DNA of 38,974 nucleotides from assembly GCA_934597585.1 (NCBI GenBank), contig CAKTSA010000014.1:1-38974 (forward strand). The letters run 5' to 3'. This document shows, piece by piece, positions 17,619 to 25,512 of this stretch. The notes below the pieces were generated by a model. It was given only the letters and a program-made list of their open reading frames with translations. It searched no databases and was not told the DNA's origin. Origin of the DNA: an uncultured Oscillospiraceae bacterium (GTDB lineage: Bacteria; Bacillota; Clostridia; Oscillospirales; Oscillospiraceae). The first letter of the stretch is position 1. Each line of letters starts with the position of its first letter. The translations under genes were made by a program, and so were the position numbers.

Positions 17619-18484
17619 AAAGATCATTTTCGCGCCTTGCGGCCCTGCTGCTGACGTTGTGCCTCCTGTCCGGCTGCGGCGCAGCCCCCGGCGGCGAGGC
17701 GGACGGCCTGCACCTGTACTACCCCGTCTCCCTGCAGGACCACCCCGGCGGCGACGCCATCAGCAGCGTCACCGTCGGCTGGGACACCCTGCCCCAGCAG
17801 GATAAGAACGCCCAGGCCGAGGCCGTGCTGGCCCTGCTGCTGGGCGGCTGCCAGCAGGAGGGCTTCCAGAGCCCCATCCCCTCCGGCACCGCCCTCCGCT
17901 CCGTGGAGGTGGTCAACAGCACCGCCCGCGTGGACTTCACCAGCAGCTACGGCCAGCTCAGCGGCATGGCCCTCACCATCGCCGACTACTGCGTCACCCT
18001 CTCCCTCTCCCAGCTGGAGGGCGTCTACGCCGTGCGCATCACCGTCAACGGCCAGGAGCTGGCCTATCGTGACAGCAACCTCTTCTTCGCCAGCGACGTG
18101 CTCCTGACCTCCATGGACGACGTGGTCCGCATGCTGACCGCCCAGCTGTACTTCCCCGATGAGGAGGGCGCCCTCCAGCCCGAGGAGCGTCTCCTGACCC
18201 AGTACGAGGGCCAGTCGGCGGCCGACGTGGTGCTGGCCGCCCTGCTGGACGGCCCCGCCGAGGATGGCCTGCAGCCCCTGGTCCCGGCGGATATCACCGG
18301 CATCACCGCCCGGGTGGAGGACGGCGTGGGCCAGCTGAATATCCCCTCCGACAGCGTGGCGGATCTGACCCCCGACCAGCTGGACCTGCTGGAGCGCGCC
18401 GCCGCCACCTCCCTCCTCTCCCTCGAGGGCATCTCCTCCGTCCAGGTCTATATAGACGGCGTTTTCCGCGCTTCCTATGAGTAA
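17615..18484 (+). CDS. Lipoprotein with two GerMN-type domains
   Basis: A 289-aa protein that begins in an ATGA overlap with the kinase. A lipobox LLSGC gives lipidated Cys21. Two similar alpha/beta domains follow (about residues 50-150 and 170-287), each with a segment of the form VxVYIDG or VRITVNG at the end and a preceding LLxG helix, matching the GerMN/sporulation-associated fold. GerM in Bacillus acts at the spore envelope. In non-sporulating settings such lipoproteins often sit next to two-component systems, where they may modulate the sensor. It is extracytoplasmic and membrane-tethered. Confidence 0.82.
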   Translation: MKRSFSRLAALLLTLCLLSGCGAAPGGEADGLHLYYPVSLQDHPGGDAISSVTVGWDTLPQQDKNAQAEAVLALLLGGCQQEGFQSPIPSGTALRSVEVVNSTARVDFTSSYGQLSGMALTIADYCVTLSLSQLEGVYAVRITVNGQELAYRDSNLFFASDVLLTSMDDVVRMLTAQLYFPDEEGALQPEERLLTQYEGQSAADVVLAALLDGPAEDGLQPLVPADITGITARVEDGVGQLNIPSDSVADLTPDQLDLLERAAATSLLSLEGISSVQVYIDGVFRASYE

Positions 18485-18501
18485 ATAAAACTTGTAGGGG
18501 A

Positions 18502-19054
18502 GTTTCGCGCTTCCGAGCGCGAGGTACTTTTGCCCATGGCGGCAAAAGTACCCAAAAACGCCACTTAAACCTGCGGTTTAAGAATCCGCCCACGCTGTTT
18601 TGCGTTGTAAATTTGCAGCCGTTTACCACGCGTTCGCGGGAAATGACCGTTATCGCTGCGTATGACGTATCGTCCCATCACCAGCGCCGCTGCCGCTCAC
18701 GTGATCAACGGTAGACCCAACAGCGTTATTCGGCGTAGGCATCAGCGGCAGCGGCGCTGATGATGAGACGATCCTTTGACGAATCGAAAAAAGAAAATTC
18801 CCCGTAATCGTGCGGTAAAATCCAACATACTCGTACCGCGTATAGCGCGCTCGGAAGTTTTGAAACCCTCTGGGTTTCAAATGGCGTTTTTGGGGAGCGA
18901 TCCGAGCGCTGCCAGTGGCAGATGAAGCGAGGTGAGCGAGTGGCAGCGGTCAAAATTTCAAGCGCCCGCCGTTAGGCAGCGCAGAAATTTTGGGCACCGC
19001 AACAGGACACTTTTGCCGCCACGGGCAAAAGTAACTCGCGCCGGAGCGCGAAAC
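18502..19054 (+). repeat. Intergenic nested-hairpin repeat, copy A
   Basis: 553 bp. The ends are inverted copies about 50 bp long (18502-18551 and 19005-19054), each made of two hairpins. One has TCGCGCT and AGCGCGA arms, the other has ACTTTTGCC and GGCAAAAGT arms. Next inward lies CTTAAACC/GGTTTAAG (18564-18582). The centre is a GC-rich inverted repeat around AGCGCCGCTGCCGCT (18683-18697) and its complement (18742-18758). A conserved block GACGAATCGAAAAA (18779-18792) and ATAGCGCGC (18842-18850) follow. Copies B and C share these blocks in the same order. The last 150 bp or so before the right end are specific to this copy. I see no gene. Confidence 0.8.
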
Positions 19055-19497
19055 ACCCCTTTTCCTTGGGGATTTTTGTACAAACCACCAAAAGACCCCC
19101 CAAAATCTCCGTTATTCCATACAAAATCCAACTTATATATCAAAAATCCCTTGCATTTTCCCGTCAGCGTGCTACAATGTAAATGAACAACCGGGCATTT
19201 TGCCCCTGAAAACAAAAACCCTATAGGGTTTTTGTGCTTTTATTTCCTTACTAAAAGCACAATCTCCCGTCTCTATAGGGCTTTGATGAACGGCATGACG
19301 ATCACGGCGGTCGCCTGGCCGCCGGGTCTTATGCGTCTGACCTCCCCATAATGGGCAGACAGAGTTTTGTTGCTTGCTCTGTCTGCCCGCGCCAGACTTG
19401 GGGAAGGGGAGACAGTATACGCGGGTGCCGCCGGAGCAGCCGGGACGGCGGCGCCCTGACCCATCCGGCAAATATTTACAAGGGGAGGACATAAGAA
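19055..19497 (+). promoter_or_regulatory. Long structured leader of the SipW-type surface protein
   Basis: A promoter TTGCAT (19151-19156), 16-base spacer, TACAAT (19173-19178) is followed by a terminator-like hairpin (ACAAAAACCC / GGGTTTTTGT, 19212-19221 and 19226-19235, then GCTTTTATTT). Two further strong hairpins follow: GGGCAGACAGAG with its complement (19353-19364 and 19377-19388), and GGGTGCCGCCG with CGGCGGCGCCC at about 19422-19455. The ribosome-binding site is AGGGGAGGA before 19498. The early terminator plus later stems suggest a conditional leader, but it matches no riboswitch class that I can recognise. Confidence 0.5.
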
Positions 19498-20931
19498 ATG
19501 TCAACCAAGAAAGCGACCAAACGCGCGCTTCTGACCAGCGTTCTGGCCATTGTCCTGTGCCTGGTGATGCTCATCGGCTCCACCTTCGCGTGGTTCACCG
19601 ACACTGCATCCACCGGCGTCAACAAGATCCAGGCCGGTAACCTGGACGTCCAGCTGCTGATGCGTGGCGAGAAGGGCTATGAGAACATCGGCGACAGCAA
19701 ACAGGCGATTTTCGGCAATGAAAACAGCCTGGTGGCGCAGAACGACAACCAGAATACCCTCTGGGAGCCGGGCAAGACCCAGGTGGCCTATCTGGCCATC
19801 AAGAACAACGGCAATCTGGACCTGAAGTATCAGGTGCAGCTGAAGGTCACCAATCCTGCCGATGGCAAGAACCTGTACGAGGTCATGAAGTACGCCATTG
19901 TGGCTGGTAGCGAGACTAGTACTGTGGACGGCTGGAATGCCGCTGATGGTAAGTCTGTTGTGGCAGGTGCTCAGGTTGTCAGCGGTACAGACACCACTGC
20001 TCCGACGGATCCTACCGGCGTTAAGCTGCTCCACGGTGAGACCCATTACTTTGCCCTGCTGGTACATATGGATGAAAACGCCGGCAATACTTATATGAAC
20101 GGCAAGGTGGAGTTTGACCTGACCGTCCTGGCCGCACAGCTCAACAGCGAGTCCGACAGCTTCAATAACGAGTACGATAAGAATGCTCCCTATCCCACCC
20201 TGCCCACTTCCGTTGGCACACAGGATGATCTGGCAGCCGCTATTGACGAAGGTAAGACCAACCTGAAGCTGGCAGAAGGCACCTACACCCTGCCCTCTCT
20301 GGAAAATAAGGACATTACCATTTCAGGCACCAAGGACACCGTCATTGACATGAAGGACACGGTCAATAAAGCTACTTCTGTAAATTTTGATGGTGTGACG
20401 GTTAATTACGGAACAGAAAACTACAAAGGTTTCATACATACTGGCAAGGTTGTATTCAAAAACTGTGATATCAATGGTTTTATGACGACCTATTGCGATA
20501 TGACCTTTGAAAATTGTACGCTTACCAGCGGCAATAATCAGTATGCGATTAATTTCTATGGCGGCGAAAACTTTGTTCTGACGAACTGCCATTTTTATGG
20601 TGTGAACAAGAATGTTTACGTGTATCAGGAAGTGGCAGATTCGAATAAGAATGTTACTTTCAATAATTGCGATTTCCATATGACTGCCGCAAATGATACT
20701 AAGAGCGCGGTTATGCTGAATTCTGCGAATAATTTTAATGGTTATTCGTACAACGTTACGTTGACTGGTTGTACACAGAACGGCTGCAATGCGACTGCTG
20801 CGGAGAATGCTGCTGGCAATACGAACTATCAGGGCTTGTATGGCTTGAAGCACATCGATGGTAATGGCAGTGCGGCCATCGTGAAAGGTACCGTTACTGT
20901 TGACGGCGCAGTGGCCTATAGCAATCCCTAA
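19498..20931 (+). CDS. Surface protein with TasA/SipW-dependent type N-terminus and beta-helix C-terminal module
   Basis: A 477-aa protein. A basic N-terminus and hydrophobic helix end in STFAWFTD (residues 28-35), the signature of SipW-dependent (TasA/camelysin-type) secreted proteins. A beta-sandwich domain follows (about 36-220, GNLDVQLL, WEPGKTQVAYLAIKNNGNLDLKY-like region), matching the TasA family. After a linker, residues about 245-470 form a beta-helix-like array with FKNCDING, FENCTLTSG and FNNCDFHM turns. The DNA of this second half is clearly richer in A/T than the first half and the rest of the window, so it may be an acquired module. There is no sorting signal. No His-type SipW peptidase is visible here. 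It may form fibres or a matrix, by analogy only. Confidence 0.78.
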   Translation: MSTKKATKRALLTSVLAIVLCLVMLIGSTFAWFTDTASTGVNKIQAGNLDVQLLMRGEKGYENIGDSKQAIFGNENSLVAQNDNQNTLWEPGKTQVAYLAIKNNGNLDLKYQVQLKVTNPADGKNLYEVMKYAIVAGSETSTVDGWNAADGKSVVAGAQVVSGTDTTAPTDPTGVKLLHGETHYFALLVHMDENAGNTYMNGKVEFDLTVLAAQLNSESDSFNNEYDKNAPYPTLPTSVGTQDDLAAAIDEGKTNLKLAEGTYTLPSLENKDITISGTKDTVIDMKDTVNKATSVNFDGVTVNYGTENYKGFIHTGKVVFKNCDINGFMTTYCDMTFENCTLTSGNNQYAINFYGGENFVLTNCHFYGVNKNVYVYQEVADSNKNVTFNNCDFHMTAANDTKSAVMLNSANNFNGYSYNVTLTGCTQNGCNATAAENAAGNTNYQGLYGLKHIDGNGSAAIVKGTVTVDGAVAYSNP

Positions 20932-20947
20932 CCTTTAATTCTACACA

Positions 20948-20985
20948 AAATCCGCTCCCCTTTTCAGGGGAGCGGGTTTCTTTGT
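20948..20985 (+). terminator. Terminator after the SipW-type protein gene
   Basis: A perfect 9-bp stem CCGCTCCCC / GGGGAGCGG (20952-20960 and 20967-20975, loop TTTTCA) followed by GTTTCTTTGT. Confidence 0.85.
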
Positions 20986-21042
20986 ACCAATAACTCCGTT
21001 TATGTACCAAAAGTGTACCCATAACGGCCTTTTATGTACCCA
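20983..21042. repeat. Four TGTACC(C)A direct repeats
   Basis: TGTACCA at 20983 and 21003, and TGTACCCA at 21014 and 21035. Spacings are 20, 11 and 21 bases, near whole helical turns. They lie between convergent genes, so a promoter role is not obvious. Confidence 0.6.
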
Positions 21043-21084
21043 TAAATCCGATAAAAACGCAATGTATTAACGGATAGAAGAATA

Positions 21085-21111
21085 AAACGCGGGGCGCAGC
21101 GCCCCGCGTTT
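21085..21111 (-). terminator. Terminator of the polA-rimI-tsaD run
   Basis: A 13-bp perfect inverted repeat (AAACGCGGGGCGC arm, 21085-21097 with 21099-21111) lying just past the tsaD stop on the minus strand, followed on that strand by TATTCTTC. Confidence 0.7.
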
Positions 21112-21130
21112 GCTTGTTAAAAATGCATAA

Positions 21131-22144
21131 TTATACAAGATTATCCAACTCCATCGTGGCGTAGCCGTTTAGCGTCATGTCGCCCCGGACGCCGGAGAGG
21201 TACTCGTAATATCCCTGCGCGCCGATCATCGCCCCGTTGTCCCCGCACCACTTCAGCGGCGGCAAAAACAACGTGATGCCGCGCTTTTTGCACAGTTTTT
21301 CCAGGTCTCCCCGGATGATGGAGTTGGCCGCCACGCCTCCCGCGGCTACCAGAATTTTCCTGCCCGTCTGCTCCAGCGCCAGCGCCGCCCGCTCCGTCAG
21401 CTCATCGCTGACCGCCTGGGTAAAGTCCCTCGCCAGCGCCCCTTCATCCAAAATTTCGCCCTTCTGTGCCGCATTGTGCGCCAAATTGACCACCGCCGTC
21501 TTCAATCCCGAAAAACTCATATCCAGCGGCGCCCCCTCCACATGCGCCCGGGGCAGGTTGTACACCCCGCCCGCCGACTGCTGGGCCAGCTGGTCCATGG
21601 GCTTGCCGCCGGGGTAGGGGAGGCCCAGCACGCGGGCGGCCTTGTCAAAGCACTCGCCCGCCGCGTCGTCCCGGGTGGCGCCCAGCACCTTCATGTCCGT
21701 ATAGTCCGCCACGTCCACAATCAGCGTGTTGCCGCCGGAGATGGCCAGCGCCAGAAACGGCGGCTCCAGCTCCGGAAAGGCCAGATAGTTGGCGGCGATG
21801 TGGCCCCGCACATGGTGCACCGGGATCAGCGGCACCCCCAGGGCCCACGCGGCGGACTTGGCAAAGCTGACGCCCACCAGCACCGCGCCGATCAGCCCCG
21901 GCGCGTAGGTGACCGCCACCGCGTCGATATCCTGTTTCGTCAGCCCCGCGTCCCGCAGGGCCTGATCCGTCAGCCCGGCAATGGCCTCCACATGCTTGCG
22001 GGAGGCGATCTCCGGCACCACGCCGCCATACAGCGCGTGCATGTCCGCCTGGGAGAGAATGGCGTCGGACAGCACCCTGCGGCCATCCTGCACCACCGCC
22101 ACAGCGGTCTCGTCGCAGGAGGATTCAAAAGCCAGTATATTCAT
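21131..22144 (-). CDS. tsaD: tRNA N6-threonylcarbamoyladenosine transferase TsaD
   Basis: A 337-aa ASKHA-fold enzyme that transfers threonylcarbamoyl from TC-AMP to A37 of ANN-decoding tRNAs, together with TsaB and TsaE. Family motifs: ESSCDETAVAV at the N-terminus, metal ligands His111 and His115 in HHVRGH, ISGGNT, the FDKAARVLGLPYPGG segment, and GDNGAMIG near the end. Length is standard. It overlaps the rimI gene by 4 bases. TsaB, often next to rimI, is not in this window. Confidence 0.97.
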   Translation of the reverse strand: MNILAFESSCDETAVAVVQDGRRVLSDAILSQADMHALYGGVVPEIASRKHVEAIAGLTDQALRDAGLTKQDIDAVAVTYAPGLIGAVLVGVSFAKSAAWALGVPLIPVHHVRGHIAANYLAFPELEPPFLALAISGGNTLIVDVADYTDMKVLGATRDDAAGECFDKAARVLGLPYPGGKPMDQLAQQSAGGVYNLPRAHVEGAPLDMSFSGLKTAVVNLAHNAAQKGEILDEGALARDFTQAVSDELTERAALALEQTGRKILVAAGGVAANSIIRGDLEKLCKKRGITLFLPPLKWCGDNGAMIGAQGYYEYLSGVRGDMTLNGYATMELDNLV

Positions 22145-22611
22145 GCATCCGCCTCCTCAAAATCCCGCGTCAGAATGAGGGCGTCCTCTTTCGGCAGGTC
22201 GTAGTAGTTGCGCCGCCGTCCCCGCTCTGTAAAACCGAAGGACTGATAAAGGGCGATGGCGGCGGTGTTGCTGGGCCGCACCTCCAGCGTCAGGAACGCC
22301 AGGTGCTGGCCCGCCGCGAAATCGCAGAATACCTTCAGGAGCCTGGCGGCGATGCCCTGGCGGCGGTATTCCGGGAACACCGCCACGTTGGTGATGTAGC
22401 CCTCGTCCGCCGCCACCAGCAGTCCGGCGTAGCCCACCACCTTGCCGGTGGCGGCGTCCAGCGCCGTCAGAAAGGCGGCGCACTGGTTCTCCAGCTCCTC
22501 CGAGAGCATATTCCGCGACCAGGGGCGGGAGAAGCACACCCGCTCCAGCGCCGCGATCTCGTCCAGATGATCGGCGTTCATGGGGACGATCGTTACGTGT
22601 ATCTTTTCCAT
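22141..22611 (-). CDS. rimI: Ribosomal protein alanine N-acetyltransferase RimI
   Basis: A 156-aa GNAT acetyltransferase. The acetyl-CoA motif is RRQGIAARLL, preceded by the beta strand YITNVAVFPEYR and followed by the typical VRPSNTAAIALYQSFGF. This pattern is the RimI subgroup that acetylates the N-terminal Ala of S18 in model bacteria. The 4-base overlap with tsaD, a common pairing, supports the call. The ribosome-binding site is weak (AGG upstream of TTAAATACA). Confidence 0.92.
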   Translation of the reverse strand: MEKIHVTIVPMNADHLDEIAALERVCFSRPWSRNMLSEELENQCAAFLTALDAATGKVVGYAGLLVAADEGYITNVAVFPEYRRQGIAARLLKVFCDFAAGQHLAFLTLEVRPSNTAAIALYQSFGFTERGRRRNYYDLPKEDALILTRDFEEADA

Positions 22612-22669
22612 TGTATTTAACCTGCTTTTTCAGATTTTTGAGTGCCGCTGTGTACGAAAATCGTGTAGC

Positions 22670-22690
22670 GGGCGGGGTAGAACCCCGCCC
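22670..22690. repeat. GGGCGGGGT hairpin after polA (REP-like terminator)
   Basis: A 9-bp perfect stem (22670-22678 and 22682-22690, loop AGA) lies just past the polA stop. On the minus strand the flank reads GTAGGGGCGGGG then the hairpin, similar to the GTAGGGG-type hairpins nested inside repeat copy B. It may terminate or attenuate between polA and rimI. No T-run directly follows. Confidence 0.5.
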
Positions 22691-22694
22691 CTAC

Positions 22695-25355
22695 TCAGCC
22701 TTTTGCGTCCAGCCAGTTGCTGCCGCTGTGGGCCTCGGCGATGAGAGGGACGGCCAGGGAGGCCACCTGCTCCATCTCCTGCCGCAGCAGCGTCTCCACG
22801 GTCTCCCGCTCCGCCTCCGGGCACTCCACGATCAGCTCGTCGTGGACCTGCATGATGAGCTTTGCCTGCAGGCCCTCCCGCCGCAGACGGTCGTAGACCC
22901 GGATCATGGCCAGCTTCATGATGTCCGCCGCCGTGCCCTGGATGGGCATGTTCAGGGCCACCCGCTCGCCGAAGGAGCGCTGGATAAAGTTGGACGCCTT
23001 CAGCTCCGGCAGCATCCGCCGGCGGTGGTACAGCGTCTCCACATAGCCCTGCTCCCGGGCCTTTTCCACGATGTCGGTCATATACTGCTTCACGCCGGGG
23101 TAGGTGGCGAAGTAGCGCTCCATATAGTCCTTGGCCTCCGCCAGCGTCACGTGGATGTCCTGGCTGAGGGAGAAGGCGGACATGCCGTAGACGATGCCGA
23201 AGTTCACCGCCTTGGCCCGGGAACGCATCTGGTGGGTCACCTCCGATTCCGGCACGTGGAAGACCTTGGCGGCGGTGAGGGTGTGGAAATCCTCGCCGGA
23301 GCGGAAGGCATGGATCATGGCCTCGTCCCCGGCCATGTGGGCCAGCAGTCGCAGCTCAATCTGGGAGTAGTCGGCGTCCACCAGGACGCAGCCGGCCTCG
23401 GGGATGAACAGGCGGCGGATCTGGCTGCCCAGCTCCGTGCGGGTGGGGATGTTCTGCAGATTGGGCTCCGTGGAGCTGAGACGGCCTGTGGCCGTCACCG
23501 TCATCTGAAATCGGGTGCGCACCCGGCCGTCGGGGGACACCGCCCGCAGCAGACCGTCGGCATAGGTGCTCTTCAGCTTGGTGTATTGCCGGTATTCCAG
23601 GACACTGTTTACGATGGGGGCCTCGTACCGCAGCTTTTCCAGCACCTCGGCGTTGGTGGACCAGCCGGTCTTCGTCTTTTTGCCGTGGGGCAGCTGCAGC
23701 TTGTCAAAGAGGATGGTGCCCAGCTGCTTGGGGGAGTTGATGTTGAAGGTGCGGCCCGCCATGCCGTAGATGGACTGCTCCAGAGCGTCGATACTGGCCT
23801 GCAGGTCCTGGCCGAAGCGGGCCAGGGCGGCGCTGTCCAGGCGGAAGCCGGACAGCTCCATCTCCGCCAGCACCCGGCACAGGGGCAGCTCCATGTCCTG
23901 GAGCAGCGCCGTCATGTGCAGGTCATCCAGCTTGCCGGGCAGTATGCCGTACAGGGCGTCCACGGCGCTGGCGTAGCTGCACAGGGAGGCCTCCGCCGCG
24001 GCGTCGTTGCCCAGCAGGGAGAAGGCGTCCTTCTCCAGGTGGGCCGGCTTTGGCAGCTCCGCGCCGCAGTAGCCCACGAACAGCTGGGGCAGGTCGTAGC
24101 CCCCGGCGGTGGCGTCCAGCAGATAGGCGGCCAGGGCCGTGTCGAACACAAAGCCCTCGGCCGGCAGGCCCCGCTCCAGCAGGGTATAGGTCAGGTCCTT
24201 TACGTTGTGGGCCGCCTTGGCGATGTCGCCGCTGAAGAGGCCCGCCAGCAGGTCGTCCCAGCGGCCGTCAAAGCGGTCGGACCGCAGGACGGCCGTCAGA
24301 CCGTGGTGGTCGTCCACCTGGCAGGCCGCCGCCAGTGCGCTCAGATCCTCCAGGCCATAGACCGCCACGTGGGGGGCCTTCCGCCACAGGGCCAGCAGAC
24401 GCTGGGCGTCGGCGTCGGTCCGGGGGGTCTCCACGGAGACGGTGTAGTCCCCGTCGTGGGCGGCGGATGCCGGGGGCGTGCTGTCCGCGGCGGGGGAGAG
24501 GCCGTATTTCTTGATGAGCCGGGTGAATTCCAGCTTGACAAACAGGTCGTAGAGCTCCGGCTTGTAGGGCTGGCGCAGGGCGTCCTCCGGGTCGAACTCC
24601 AGGGGCGCGTCGGTGACGATGGTGGCCAGCCAGTAGCTGCGGCGGGCGGATTCCTCCCCCTCCGCTAGCTTCCGCACGGCGGCGGGGCGGGCCTCGATGT
24701 CCGGCATGGCGGCGTACAGTGCGTCGATGCTGCCGTAGCGCTGCACCAGGGCCATGGCGGTCTTCTCGCCGATGCCCGGCACGCCGGGGATGTTGTCGCT
24801 GCTGTCGCCCATCAGGGCCTTCAGGTCGATCATGTGGATGGGGTCAAAGCCGTACTGGGCGCGGAAGGTCTCCTGCGTCATGTCGGCGGCGTTTTCACCT
24901 GTGCGGGAGAGCACCAGCTTTACCCGGGTGCGGTCGGTGATCAGCTGCAGGCTGTCCCGGTCGCCGGTGACCACCACGCACTCCCAGCCCCGCTTTTCGC
25001 AGCGGCGGGAGATGGTGCCCAGCAGGTCGTCGGCCTCGTAGCCCGCCATCTCGTAGCAGGGGATGGACATGGCGCTGAGGACCTGCTTCATCACCGGCAT
25101 CTGCTGGCTGAGTTCCTCCGGCATGCCCTTGCGGGTGGCCTTGTAGGCGGCGTCCGCCTGGTGGCGGAAGGTGGGCTCCCGGCGGTCAAAGGCCACGCAC
25201 AGCGCCTCCGGCTGCTCCTCGTCGATGAAGCGCTGGAGCATGTTCAGAAAGCCGAAAATGGCGTTGGTATACAGCCCGTCCCGGGTGGTCAGGGGCTTTA
25301 CGCCGAAGAAGGCGCGGTTGATGATGCTGTTGCCGTCAAGGACCATCAGTTTCAT
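22695..25355 (-). CDS. polA: DNA polymerase I
   Basis: An 886-aa repair and Okazaki-maturation polymerase. ATG 25355 follows ACAAGGAGAAACGCC. The 5'-3' exonuclease (about residues 1-290) shows VLDGNSIINRAFF, CVAFDR and GIGEKTA. The middle domain (about 310-480) keeps a 3'-5' exonuclease-like layout, but the first catalytic D-E motif is absent (HVAVYGLEDL region), so proofreading is probably lost, as in many Gram-positives. The polymerase domain has motif A DADYSQIELR, the RRAKAVNFGIVYG-like O-helix region (SRAKAVNFGIVYG) and motif C VHDELIVE. A near-consensus promoter precedes it. rimI and tsaD follow on the same strand. Confidence 0.97.
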   Translation of the reverse strand: MKLMVLDGNSIINRAFFGVKPLTTRDGLYTNAIFGFLNMLQRFIDEEQPEALCVAFDRREPTFRHQADAAYKATRKGMPEELSQQMPVMKQVLSAMSIPCYEMAGYEADDLLGTISRRCEKRGWECVVVTGDRDSLQLITDRTRVKLVLSRTGENAADMTQETFRAQYGFDPIHMIDLKALMGDSSDNIPGVPGIGEKTAMALVQRYGSIDALYAAMPDIEARPAAVRKLAEGEESARRSYWLATIVTDAPLEFDPEDALRQPYKPELYDLFVKLEFTRLIKKYGLSPAADSTPPASAAHDGDYTVSVETPRTDADAQRLLALWRKAPHVAVYGLEDLSALAAACQVDDHHGLTAVLRSDRFDGRWDDLLAGLFSGDIAKAAHNVKDLTYTLLERGLPAEGFVFDTALAAYLLDATAGGYDLPQLFVGYCGAELPKPAHLEKDAFSLLGNDAAAEASLCSYASAVDALYGILPGKLDDLHMTALLQDMELPLCRVLAEMELSGFRLDSAALARFGQDLQASIDALEQSIYGMAGRTFNINSPKQLGTILFDKLQLPHGKKTKTGWSTNAEVLEKLRYEAPIVNSVLEYRQYTKLKSTYADGLLRAVSPDGRVRTRFQMTVTATGRLSSTEPNLQNIPTRTELGSQIRRLFIPEAGCVLVDADYSQIELRLLAHMAGDEAMIHAFRSGEDFHTLTAAKVFHVPESEVTHQMRSRAKAVNFGIVYGMSAFSLSQDIHVTLAEAKDYMERYFATYPGVKQYMTDIVEKAREQGYVETLYHRRRMLPELKASNFIQRSFGERVALNMPIQGTAADIMKLAMIRVYDRLRREGLQAKLIMQVHDELIVECPEAERETVETLLRQEMEQVASLAVPLIAEAHSGSNWLDAKG

Positions 25356-25395
25356 GGCGTTTCTCCTTGTGGGTTCAAATTTCACATAATAGCTT

Positions 25396-25424
25396 ATTAT
25401 AGTCCATTTTCCGCCAAAACACAA
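25396..25424 (-). promoter_or_regulatory. Promoter of polA
   Basis: On the minus strand TTGTGT (25424-25419), 17-base spacer, TATAAT (25401-25396). Confidence 0.7.
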
Positions 25425-25433
25425 CCTTCGCTC

Positions 25434-25461
25434 TTGACAGTTTTTGCTTTTGTGATAGACT
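25434..25461 (+). promoter_or_regulatory. Promoter of the MFS-AEC transporter pair
   Basis: TTGACA (25434-25439), 16-base spacer, TAGACT (25456-25461). It is divergent from and adjacent to the polA promoter. Confidence 0.55.
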
Positions 25462-25512
25462 GTGGTAGCATATTCACACTTATTTAATATTCCTTACCGG
25501 ATGGGAGCCGCT

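Noticed and set aside
19390..19480. c-di-GMP-type riboswitch in the SipW-type gene leader
   Set aside because: The ACCCATCCGG stretch is faintly similar to the end of GEMM RNAs, but the conserved GCAAACC/GGGACGCAAAGCC core is absent.
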